Shown piece by piece: positions 55,316-62,721 of a DNA stretch of 64,000 nucleotides. The notes under the pieces are model-generated. The model was not told the DNA's origin. It saw only the letters and a program-made list of their open reading frames with translations, and did not search any database. The stretch spans positions 153,564-217,563 of the forward strand of contig NZ_FXTH01000008.1 in the NCBI RefSeq assembly GCF_900182555.1, given 5' to 3'. How positions within the stretch are numbered: the first letter of the stretch is position 1; every line of letters starts with the position of its first letter. Source of the stretch: Fodinibius sediminis (GTDB lineage: Bacteria > Bacteroidota > Rhodothermia > Balneolales > Balneolaceae). Both the position numbers and the translations under genes were made by a program.

Positions 55316-57047
55316 TATTTCTACAGAAGAAATGTTGCTTTCCGGCGCTCCCGCTGCGCCGGGTATTGCCATGGGCCGGACCAGTATCTACAGGCGAAAC
55401 CGGCCGACGATCTCATCACAGGCTATTGCCGATGATGAAATTGAACAGCAGCTTGCCCATTTCGAGAAAGCGCTGGAGGAAGCCCGGAAGGAAATCCGGG
55501 AACTTTTGCAGGCTCAGAATAACGCCGAAGTCCGGGAGCTGTTGCAGGCTCACATAGAGATGATCAACGACCCCGATCTTCGAAAACGGGTGGAAATTGA
55601 AATTCACAAGTATAATCAGCCCGCTGATGCTGCCATAGAGAAAGTCTTTGGTACCTATCTGGACCTGATGGAAAATAACCAGCAGGGGATGCTGCAGGAC
55701 CGTTCTGTGGATATTTCAGATGTTCGGGATCGATTGATCCAGCTTATTAATAATGATGAAGAGGAGGAAATTGAGGAGGGCAGCATTCTGGTGGCTGCGG
55801 AACTCAGCCCCCGGGAAGTGATTGAATTTTCCGAGCAGAATATCCGCGGTATTGTGATGGACCGGGGGGGGACCACTTCGCATGCCGTTATTTTGGCGCG
55901 ATCCATGCGCATTCCAACTGTTGTGGGAGTGAAAGATGCCTCCTCCTCGATCAGCACCCAGGAGCTGATCATATTGAATGGTGATCACGGAGAGGTGGTT
56001 GTGAATCCCACGCTCGCAACGCGGAAAAAGTATGATAAGATTGTGACACGTGCGGCTGATGAGGAGTCGCAACGGCAAAAGATCTGTGCACACCCCAACA
56101 AAACCAGCGACGGCTGTCCCTTTACCCTTCAGGCCAACATTGAGTTTGAAGAGGAGCTGGCTGCGGTCGAGGCTGTTCGTGCGGAGGGCATTGGCCTGCT
56201 CCGTACGGAATCACTTTATTTGCGTCACGACCAGTTCGACGATGAGCAGAAACAATATTCTTTTTATCAATCAATTCTTGATAAGACCGCTCCTCACCCG
56301 GTCACCATACGCCTTTTTGATGCCGGAGGTGATAAGTTTTTCGATCTCGGGCAGCAGGAACACAACCCCTTCCTGGGATGGCGGGGTATACGCCTGCTCC
56401 TGGATGAGCAGGCCTTGCTGGAACAGCAGCTGCGGGCTATTCTGAAAACTGCGGCAGCCTATCCCGGCCGTGTCCGTATCCTGGTTCCAATGGTCTCTTC
56501 GCTTGAGGAAGTAGCGGCAATAAAGGAGAGAGTTGATAAGTTGAAAGAACAGCTTTGCACGGAAATCGGGGTTGCCAAAATTGATGTCCGGCTTGGTATC
56601 ATGGTGGAGGTGCCGGCTGTTGCCATGGATGCCGAGCACTTTGCCCGAGAGGTGGATTTTATGAGTATTGGGACCAATGATTTAACGCAGTATCTGTTGG
56701 CTGTAGACCGCGGTAATGAACGAATTTCCGGTTTGTACGACCAGCGGCATCCCTCCGTATGGAAGATGATCCAAAAGGTGATTGAAGCGGGAGCCGCTAC
56801 CAATACCCCCGTTAGTGTCTGCGGAGAACTGGCCTCCGATCCGGTTGCGGCCTGTGGCTTGCTCGGACTGGGCCTGAATGAACTGAGCATGACCCCGGGC
56901 GCACTCCCCAGGGTCAAAAAGACCTTGTGCAGTCATTCCATGGATGAGATGAGGGAACTTTCTGAAAATATTGTGGCAAGCACAAGGGTTTCGGAGGTCA
57001 AGGAACTGTTCGCCGATTTTTCAACTAAGAGTAGCTATTTAGAATGA
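55299..57047 (+). CDS. ptsI: Phosphoenolpyruvate-protein phosphotransferase (enzyme I)
   Basis: Transfers phosphate from PEP to HPr. The N-terminal region has the EI start LLSGAPAAPGIAMG, and the phosphorylated histidine lies in DRGGTTSHAVILARSMRIPTVVG. The C-terminal PEP-binding barrel includes GIGLLRTESLYL, RLFDAGGDK, GWRGIRLLL, RILVPMVSS and MSIGTNDLTQYLLAVDRGN, with the active cysteine in VSVCGELASD. The start is taken at 55299, overlapping ptsH by 17 nt, because GGAGAAG lies just upstream; ATG at 55302, 55305 or 55332 is possible. No GAF domain, so not PtsP. Confidence 0.95.
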   Translation: MMMKDNISTEEMLLSGAPAAPGIAMGRTSIYRRNRPTISSQAIADDEIEQQLAHFEKALEEARKEIRELLQAQNNAEVRELLQAHIEMINDPDLRKRVEIEIHKYNQPADAAIEKVFGTYLDLMENNQQGMLQDRSVDISDVRDRLIQLINNDEEEEIEEGSILVAAELSPREVIEFSEQNIRGIVMDRGGTTSHAVILARSMRIPTVVGVKDASSSISTQELIILNGDHGEVVVNPTLATRKKYDKIVTRAADEESQRQKICAHPNKTSDGCPFTLQANIEFEEELAAVEAVRAEGIGLLRTESLYLRHDQFDDEQKQYSFYQSILDKTAPHPVTIRLFDAGGDKFFDLGQQEHNPFLGWRGIRLLLDEQALLEQQLRAILKTAAAYPGRVRILVPMVSSLEEVAAIKERVDKLKEQLCTEIGVAKIDVRLGIMVEVPAVAMDAEHFAREVDFMSIGTNDLTQYLLAVDRGNERISGLYDQRHPSVWKMIQKVIEAGAATNTPVSVCGELASDPVAACGLLGLGLNELSMTPGALPRVKKTLCSHSMDEMRELSENIVASTRVSEVKELFADFSTKSSYLE

Positions 57048-58090
57048 TGGATCTATCACGTATAGAAGCGGTCGATACACAGGACATGTGGAGTTACCTG
57101 GTGGGTTTCCCGGAGCAGTGGAAAGAAGCCGGTAAGCTGACGAAAGAGGTAGACTTTACGATTGACAAGGACCGAATACAGACAATTTGTTTGGTGGGAA
57201 TGGGAGGCTCGGCCATAGGGGCCGACTTGATACGCGCCTGCTGTTATCACAGCTCCCCTTACCCCCTGCAGGTGATTCGGCACTATGAGATACCCGGCTG
57301 GGTTGATGAGCACACCCTGGTTATCGGTTGCAGCTTTTCCGGTAATACCGAAGAAACCCTGACCGCCGTGGCCAGCGCCCGCCGGAAAGGTGCCCAGGCC
57401 GTTGTTATCACTTCCGGCGGTGAATTACTGCTGAATGCGGCGCGCGAAGGGTATGATTATATTAAAATACCGGGTGGCATTGCGCCGCGGGCGGCCCTGG
57501 GCTATAGTTTTGTCCCTCTTTTTCGTCTTTTCCAGTACCTGTCGCTAACGGACGAGGGGGAGGAGGCCCTGAAAGAGACGCATCAATTGCTGCGTGAACA
57601 GAATGGACTGTTTTCAAATCCTGATGACAATGAGGCATTGACCCTGGCAAGGGAGCTTAATGACACCCTGCCCATTATTTATTCGGATGCCACGCTGATG
57701 GAACCGGTTAACCTCCGGTGGCGGCAGCAGTTCGAAGAGAATGCAAAAACACTGGCATATGGCAATAGCCTACCGGAAATGACGCACAATGAAATAGTAG
57801 GGTGGGAACGGGTTGTTCATCTGACAGGGCGCCTGTCGGTAATCATGCTTGTCGATGAAGGAGATAATAAACGAGTGAAACAGCGCATGCAGATTGTGGA
57901 AGAGCTTATAGCGTATCAGACGGCATCCATGCATGTTTTTGAAACTCGCGGCCAAAGCAAGCTGGCACGGATGTTTTCGTTGATACAACTGGCCGACTGG
58001 ACCAGCTTCTACCTGGCGATACTCAATGGAACAGACCCGACCCCTGTGGCAAAGATCGATTTGTTGAAAAGCAAATTGGCTGAAGCATAG
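57044..58090 (+). CDS. Bifunctional phosphoglucose/phosphomannose isomerase
   Basis: 348 residues with SIS domains: VGMGGSAIGADLIRACCYH in the first and SFSGNTEETLTA for substrate phosphate binding, then the PGI/PMI C-terminal signature including PEMTHNEIVGWE and the segment with KIDLLKSKLAE. It interconverts glucose-6-P, fructose-6-P and mannose-6-P. The ATG overlaps the ptsI stop (ATGA), so translation is coupled; a second ATG follows immediately. Its place after ptsI links sugar-phosphate metabolism to the PTS genes. Confidence 0.92.
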   Translation: MMDLSRIEAVDTQDMWSYLVGFPEQWKEAGKLTKEVDFTIDKDRIQTICLVGMGGSAIGADLIRACCYHSSPYPLQVIRHYEIPGWVDEHTLVIGCSFSGNTEETLTAVASARRKGAQAVVITSGGELLLNAAREGYDYIKIPGGIAPRAALGYSFVPLFRLFQYLSLTDEGEEALKETHQLLREQNGLFSNPDDNEALTLARELNDTLPIIYSDATLMEPVNLRWRQQFEENAKTLAYGNSLPEMTHNEIVGWERVVHLTGRLSVIMLVDEGDNKRVKQRMQIVEELIAYQTASMHVFETRGQSKLARMFSLIQLADWTSFYLAILNGTDPTPVAKIDLLKSKLAEA

Positions 58091-58104
58091 GAAAATGATA
58101 ATGA

Positions 58105-58911
58105 ATGCATGATGTTTTGAGCGATTCTTTTGATGTATCAGTATTTAAAAAGAGCTTGTCTACCCAATGGCTGGGACGGGAGTTTCGCTATTTTAGCTCT
58201 CTGCCGTCAACGAATACCTATCTCAAGGAGCTGGATGCCGGTGAAATTACGCAGGGCACGATCGTAGTGACCGACGAGCAGTTTTCCGGCCGGGGGCAGT
58301 ACGACCGGACCTGGACCTCCGAGCCGGGACAGAACCTGACGTTTTCGATGGCGTTTAAACCTCAGAGTGCCGAGGGCTTTCATGTCTTGACCCTGGCCTG
58401 TGCATTGGCGCTTGTGGAACAGCTAAGACAGTTCGACCAGCAAGCCAGCCTTTCTATCAAATGGCCCAATGATGTATTGTTTAATCATAAGAAAGTTGCG
58501 GGGCTCCTGACCGAGGCCGTCTTTCTGGGAAACAAGCCGGACCGCCTGATAATTGGGATGGGCCTGAATGTCAATCAGCAAGAATATGATGCCGAACTGA
58601 GCGATAAAGCAACCTCTATCCGACTGGAAATCCACAAGAAGTTGGTACGCGAGCAGCTTCTTTGTGATCTGCTGTATCGTATTGAATACAAATATAAACG
58701 GTGGAATGAACGGCAGCTGGATCTTCTCAGGGAAGTTAACCGGAAAATTCAGGGATACGGCAAATGGATTGGCCTGAGGATTGACGGGAAGAAGAAAAAT
58801 GGGGCCTATAAGCTGCTGGGCGTCAATGAAGTTGGACGCCTGGTGGTACTAAACAGGGAAGGTGGATTAGAGTCTTTTTCGTATGAGCAAATCCGAGTTA
58901 TCACGGATTGA
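58105..58911 (+). CDS. birA: Biotin-[acetyl-CoA-carboxylase] ligase, monofunctional
   Basis: Attaches biotin to carboxylase carrier domains. The ligase signature FSGRGQYDRTW (GRGR-like biotinyl-AMP loop) is followed by NLTFSMAF and IKWPNDVLFNHKKVAGLLTE with the catalytic lysine, and a C-terminal SH3-like domain. At 268 residues it lacks the N-terminal helix-turn-helix, so it is not expected to repress transcription. It lies 14 bp after the isomerase gene and overlaps tilS by 29 bp. Confidence 0.94.
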   Translation: MHDVLSDSFDVSVFKKSLSTQWLGREFRYFSSLPSTNTYLKELDAGEITQGTIVVTDEQFSGRGQYDRTWTSEPGQNLTFSMAFKPQSAEGFHVLTLACALALVEQLRQFDQQASLSIKWPNDVLFNHKKVAGLLTEAVFLGNKPDRLIIGMGLNVNQQEYDAELSDKATSIRLEIHKKLVREQLLCDLLYRIEYKYKRWNERQLDLLREVNRKIQGYGKWIGLRIDGKKKNGAYKLLGVNEVGRLVVLNREGGLESFSYEQIRVITD

Positions 58912-60244
58912 AGCAACCATTCAAAATTACCTAACCGATTTTTTTGGAGATCGGGAAACTCTTCATCTTATTGTTGGAGTGAGTGGAGGGGTGGATTCCA
59001 TGTGTTTGCTCTATGCCTTGCACCGACTAAACATCTCAGCCTGCGCGGTTCATCTGAATTATCAGAAACGCGGAGAGGCTTCCCGTAACGATGCACGTCT
59101 TGTGGAACGGATGGCCAGGCAGTGGAATTTTGAGTGCCGCATTATCGATGTCAACCCGAAGGATGCGGAGGGACAGAATTTTCAGGAGTGGGCCCGTGAC
59201 CGCCGGTACCGGTTGTTTGATGTCATGGCTGAGCAGCAGCAGGCGGACGGCATTGCCGTGGCCCATCACCGGGACGACCAGATTGAAACGATATTGTTGA
59301 AGATGTTTCGGGGAGGCGGACTGGCCAGCTGGTCGGCCATGCAGGTTTGGGACGGGCGTCTTTTTCGTCCGCTGCTGGAGTTTTCCAGGGAGGAGATCAC
59401 CGCCTATGCCCGCCGTGAGCAGATTCCATATCGCACGGATGTTTCTAACCTGGAATCTGACTTTGCGCGTAACTTTTTGCGAAATGAATGGCTGGAATCG
59501 CTTTCCGATTTTTTTCCGGGATGGAAAAAGAATATCCTGCGTATCAGTAAGCAGGCCCGACAATACGATCGTGCCCTTGCATGGATAGCGGATCACATAT
59601 CTGATGGACGTGGCATTGAGAGGGAGGCTTTTCATACGCTTGGTGAGGGCCTGCAGAAAGCCGTGCTGTTGTCTCTGGTCAAAGAGCGAAATCCCGATGC
59701 CTATATTTCGCGCCAAAGCCTTGCGCAGGTAGAAGCCCTGAGCGGTCTGCAGACCGGAGGTAAGATTCAGCTGACGAAGAACTTTTCGCTGATACGCGAT
59801 CGTAATTATTACTGTATTCTGGAAGAACAGCCTGCGACTATGGGTGAGATCGAGCTGCACAAGGACAAGCTGGAACAAGACAGCTTCGGTGGAGCAGGGC
59901 TAACCCTGGCACTAACCTCCTGCGATGATTTAACGGATCCTGACATACTCTGCTTGGATCCGGATAAGATGGAGTGGCCGTTAAGGCTGCGCCGCTGGAA
60001 GGATGGAGACCGTTTTCAGCCGCTGGGCATGGAGGGCCATCAGCTGGTATCCGACCATCTGACGAACCGAAAAGTACCATCGGCCCATAAGCGCAAAGCA
60101 CTGGTTATTGAATCTTTTGAAGAAACCATTTGCGCTGTTATCTTTCCGCCAGTCAAAAACGGCACCTCCATCGGCATGATTTCCGAACAGGTTAAGCTGG
60201 ATGCCGGAGAGGCGCGATGCTTGAAAATAAGATATAGCACATAG
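58883..60244 (+). CDS. tilS: tRNA(Ile)-lysidine synthase
   Basis: Converts C34 of tRNA-Ile(CAU) to lysidine so that it reads AUA. The PP-loop motif GVSGGVDSMCLLYAL is present, followed by HLNYQKRGEASRNDARLVE, AHHRDDQIETILLKMFRGGG and LESDFARNFLRNE, all typical of TilS. The C-terminal part (LRRWKDGDRFQPLGMEGHQLVSDHLTNRKVP) is the TilS substrate-binding domain. The start overlaps the birA end by 29 bp. It is an essential gene. Confidence 0.95.
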   Translation: MSKSELSRIEATIQNYLTDFFGDRETLHLIVGVSGGVDSMCLLYALHRLNISACAVHLNYQKRGEASRNDARLVERMARQWNFECRIIDVNPKDAEGQNFQEWARDRRYRLFDVMAEQQQADGIAVAHHRDDQIETILLKMFRGGGLASWSAMQVWDGRLFRPLLEFSREEITAYARREQIPYRTDVSNLESDFARNFLRNEWLESLSDFFPGWKKNILRISKQARQYDRALAWIADHISDGRGIEREAFHTLGEGLQKAVLLSLVKERNPDAYISRQSLAQVEALSGLQTGGKIQLTKNFSLIRDRNYYCILEEQPATMGEIELHKDKLEQDSFGGAGLTLALTSCDDLTDPDILCLDPDKMEWPLRLRRWKDGDRFQPLGMEGHQLVSDHLTNRKVPSAHKRKALVIESFEETICAVIFPPVKNGTSIGMISEQVKLDAGEARCLKIRYST

Positions 60245-60249
60245 TATTG

Positions 60250-60807
60250 ATGGCCCTCTACAAACCACAGACGGTTGAATGCAACGGTGAAACATTTCAT
60301 GTCTATCTTACTGAAAAAGAACTCCGGGAACGAATAGCTGAGCTGGGAAAAGAGTTATCCGAACGATATGCCGGCAAAAATCCTATTTTTATCGGTGTAC
60401 TCAACGGAGCCTACATATTTCTCTCTGACCTGATGCGCCGTGTGGAGATACCCTGCGAGGTTGATTTCCTGAAACTGAGCAGCTACGGGGATGAAAAGGT
60501 CTCTTCCGGGCAGGTGACCGACCTCAAGGATATTGACGCCAATATCGAAGGACGAAACGTTATCCTGGTTGAAGATATCGTTGATACGGGGCTTTCCATG
60601 AAGTATATCGTCGACAAGCTGCAGAAGAAGAACCCCGCCTCTATTGCTACGGTAACGCTTCTGCATAAAAGTGAAGCAACTCACCACGATGTTCAGCTTG
60701 ATTATGTGGGGTTTAAGATTCCCACGCTGTTTGTGCTGGGCTATGGGCTGGACTATGCACAGGAGGGACGGAATCTGGCTCAGATTTACATCCTCGACGG
60801 CGAATAA
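60250..60807 (+). CDS. hpt: Hypoxanthine phosphoribosyltransferase
   Basis: Salvages hypoxanthine and guanine to IMP and GMP with PRPP. The 186-residue protein has the PRPP loop ILVEDIVDTGLSMKY, GVLNGAYIFLSDLMRRVE at the N-terminal active site, the flexible-loop KLSSYGDEKVSSG segment and the C-terminal YVGFKIPTLFVLGYGLDYAQEGRNL. The start at 60250 is an ATG; a TTG just before it (60247) is an alternative. tilS-hpt adjacency is widely conserved in bacteria. It is the last gene of the operon beginning with ptsH. Confidence 0.95.
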   Translation: MALYKPQTVECNGETFHVYLTEKELRERIAELGKELSERYAGKNPIFIGVLNGAYIFLSDLMRRVEIPCEVDFLKLSSYGDEKVSSGQVTDLKDIDANIEGRNVILVEDIVDTGLSMKYIVDKLQKKNPASIATVTLLHKSEATHHDVQLDYVGFKIPTLFVLGYGLDYAQEGRNLAQIYILDGE

Positions 60808-60894
60808 CCGGCGCCGGAAACCTCGCTTCCGAAGGCCGAGCCGAAAGGAATGAGTACTTCTGCAGCCAGGGATGTCAGTTTTTAACAGAAATAG

Positions 60895-60926
60895 ATTGAT
60901 TAGAAAAATAAACTCGCTTATATTTG
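60895..60926 (+). promoter_or_regulatory. Bacteroidota-type promoter of the tRNA-Ser gene
   Basis: ATTG (60895-60898) is followed by a 20-bp spacer and TATATTTG (60919-60926), a full match to the TTTG-n19/21-TAnnTTTG pattern of Bacteroidota primary sigma factors. The tRNA begins 10 nt downstream. This is the clearest promoter in the window. Confidence 0.72.
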
Positions 60927-60935
60927 CACTCGCTC

Positions 60936-61025
60936 GGAGAGATGGCTGAGTGGTCGAAAGCGCTCCCCTGCTAAGGGAGTATACCCCCATACGGGGTATC
61001 GAGGGTTCGAATCCCTCTCTCTCCG
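60936..61025 (+). tRNA. tRNA-Ser(GCU)
   Basis: A class II tRNA. The acceptor stem GGAGAGA/TCTCTCC, D arm (TGGCTGAGTGGTCGAAAGC), anticodon stem CTCCC/GGGAG with loop CTGCTAA (anticodon GCT), a long variable arm (TACCCCCATACGGGGTA) and T arm GAGGG-TTCGAAT-CCCTC all pair. The discriminator is G at 61025; CCA is not encoded, the following bases being CAA. It reads AGC and AGU serine codons. Its 3' end borders the integrase module. Confidence 0.96.
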
Positions 61026-61034
61026 CAAATTAGG

Positions 61035-61067
61035 GTACAGATTGTTTATATAGATCCAAATCTGTAC
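61035..61067 (+). repeat. Inverted repeat just downstream of tRNA-Ser
   Basis: GTACAGATT (61035-61043) and AATCTGTAC (61059-61067) are perfect inverse complements 15 nt apart, beginning 10 nt beyond the tRNA. It could be a transcription terminator stem for the tRNA (no U-run follows) or part of an attachment/integrase-binding site. Confidence 0.5.
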
Positions 61068-61107
61068 TCTATCACCTTAGAAGGCAGGTACTACTTACAG
61101 ATAACGA

Positions 61108-61173
61108 CAGATTCTGCCAGATTCTTGGTGACTATTTCGGTGACCATCCGTTTTTCATGAAATTTGGTCACCG
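61108..61173 (+). repeat. Direct and inverted repeat cluster, candidate integrase arm sites
   Basis: CAGATTCT occurs twice in direct orientation (61108-61115 and 61118-61125). Then GGTGAC occurs twice (61128-61133 and 61139-61144). CGGTGACCA (61138-61146) is an exact inverse complement of TGGTCACCG (61165-61173). Such short direct and inverted repeats beside an integrase gene are typical of arm-type binding sites or accessory-factor sites. Confidence 0.5.
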
Positions 61174-61214
61174 GGATAACCGGAATTTGTGGCATACCAG
61201 GACAGAGACATAGA

Positions 61215-61242
61215 CTGACACCGCCTTTCATTCAGCTATAAT
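61215..61242 (+). promoter_or_regulatory. Candidate promoter of the first integrase gene
   Basis: CTGACA (61215-61220), a 16-bp spacer and TATAAT (61237-61242) resemble a Proteobacteria-like sigma-70 promoter, 27 bp before the integrase ATG. It does not match the Bacteroidota TAnnTTTG form seen before tRNA-Ser, which may reflect foreign origin or coincidence. Confidence 0.3.
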
Positions 61243-61269
61243 CTCAATATTTTAATCTGGATAGCCATT

Positions 61270-62484
61270 ATGACCTATCAGACTCTGCAATTATCATATC
61301 TCATTCGTAAGCACAAGAAGCGTAAAGACGGAACTGTTCCTATCTATCTAAGAATCGGAATGGGAGGCAAGCGAGTGGAAATCTCTGCATCCCGCACTAT
61401 AGCCCCTGAAAAATGGGATCCTGACAGAAAAAAGGTAAAGGGACGTACACCGGAAGTAAAGTCCATCAACAGTTACCTTGATACCTTAAAAGCCAACGTC
61501 TATGATGCCCACCGGCAGCTCCTGCAGGAAGGGGAGGAGATTTCCGCTAAAGCTATCAAACGCAGGCTTACAGGAAAGGATAAAAAGTCCCATGCTGTTG
61601 TCGATGTCTTCACAAAGCACAACGAAAAGATGAAATCCCTCGTCGGGATGGATTTTGCCAAAGGCACATACAAGCGGTACTGCACATGTTTGAACCATAT
61701 AAAGGATTTCCTTTCCCAAGAGTATGATATGGAATATCCCGTCGACAAGGTGGACCTGGAGTTCATTGAAGCCTTTGAATATTATCTTAAAACCAAAAAG
61801 AACCCCTGTGGGCACAACTCCGCGCTCAAATATGTATTTAACTTCAAGAAGATTGTTCACTTGGCCATGAGGAAAAAATGGCTCGATGAAGATCCTTTTT
61901 TGGAGTATGACAAAACGTTACAGAAAAAGTCCCCAACCTGTCTGAGTCAGGATGAATTGGAACGTATAGAGAGCACAGAATTGGAATCTGAGCGCCTTCG
62001 AAGAATTCGGGATGTCTTTGTATTCCGTTGCTATACCGGACTTGCCTATAGCGATGCTTGCAGGGTAGATGGAAATCACATTAAGTACAACAATGAAGGC
62101 AAACCCTACCTGGATGTAAAGCGGGTGAAAACTGATAAACAGGCCATTATCCCATTGCTCCCCAAAGCCATGGAGATTATCAAGAAGTATCATGATGATC
62201 CCGAAACAGCTGATGGGCGGTTGCTTCCCACTATTTCCAACCAAAAGACGAATGAGTATCTCAAAGAGGTCGCGACTCTGGCAGGTGTAGACAAAAAGCT
62301 GACTACTCATGTAGCCCGGCATACCTGTGCTACTACGGTCATGCTGGCTAATGAAGTTCCGGTAGAGACGGTCCAAAAAATTCTGGGCCATTCTAAGCTA
62401 TCTACCACTATGCACTATGCGAGGGTAGCAGGCAGTAAAATTCATAAAGATATCAACAAACTGCAAAAACGGTTGGCCTCCTGA
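61270..62484 (+). CDS. Tyrosine site-specific integrase (IntDOT-like), intact catalytic core
   Basis: A 404-residue tyrosine recombinase of the Bacteroidota CTn type. The N-terminal arm-binding domain (KRKDGTVPIYLRI) and SAM-like core-binding domain (about residues 110-200) precede the catalytic domain. In CYTGLAYSDAC the first conserved Arg is replaced by Ala, as is usual in this group (IntDOT lacks it). The remaining residues are present: the beta-hairpin Lys in VKTDKQAIIPL, His347-x-x-Arg350 (HVARHT), His374 (LGHSK) and the nucleophile Tyr383 (MHYARV). It lies 244 bp beyond tRNA-Ser. Confidence 0.93.
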   Translation: MTYQTLQLSYLIRKHKKRKDGTVPIYLRIGMGGKRVEISASRTIAPEKWDPDRKKVKGRTPEVKSINSYLDTLKANVYDAHRQLLQEGEEISAKAIKRRLTGKDKKSHAVVDVFTKHNEKMKSLVGMDFAKGTYKRYCTCLNHIKDFLSQEYDMEYPVDKVDLEFIEAFEYYLKTKKNPCGHNSALKYVFNFKKIVHLAMRKKWLDEDPFLEYDKTLQKKSPTCLSQDELERIESTELESERLRRIRDVFVFRCYTGLAYSDACRVDGNHIKYNNEGKPYLDVKRVKTDKQAIIPLLPKAMEIIKKYHDDPETADGRLLPTISNQKTNEYLKEVATLAGVDKKLTTHVARHTCATTVMLANEVPVETVQKILGHSKLSTTMHYARVAGSKIHKDINKLQKRLAS

Positions 62485-62500
62485 GATAACCCAGGAAGAA

Positions 62501-62529
62501 AGTCCCACAACGTTTCATGTTGTGGGGCT
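62501..62529 (+). terminator. Hairpin downstream of the first integrase
   Basis: AGTCCCACAAC (62501-62511) pairs with GTTGTGGGGCT (62519-62529), an 11-bp stem with one G-U pair and a 7-nt loop, 16 nt after the stop codon. It is followed by TATCT rather than a strong U-run, so it may be a weak terminator or a protein-binding hairpin. Confidence 0.45.
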
Positions 62530-62721
62530 TATCTCTGTTGATACAAAATAGTTTAAAGTACTGACCACCCAGGGAACAGTAATACATAGTATCTGTTCGT
62601 AGCTATTTTATTTTCTGGTATGGCTATATTTTAACAACCACCAGCTACAATGGTACAGGGATACCATTTACAGTCCCACTAGAATCATCATTTCATATCA
62701 TAACTAAATCAAGAGAACATT

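Noticed and set aside
59036..59878. A 280-codon minus-strand frame opposite tilS
   Set aside because: tilS motifs are complete on the plus strand; the opposite frame is low in recognisable features.
60355..60990. A minus-strand frame opposite hpt that runs into the tRNA gene
   Set aside because: It overlaps both hpt and the tRNA-Ser gene and has no family resemblance.
61035..61173. Repeats near tRNA-Ser considered as a CRISPR array
   Set aside because: The copies are 6-9 bp, irregularly spaced, partly inverted and without spacers of uniform length or cas genes.
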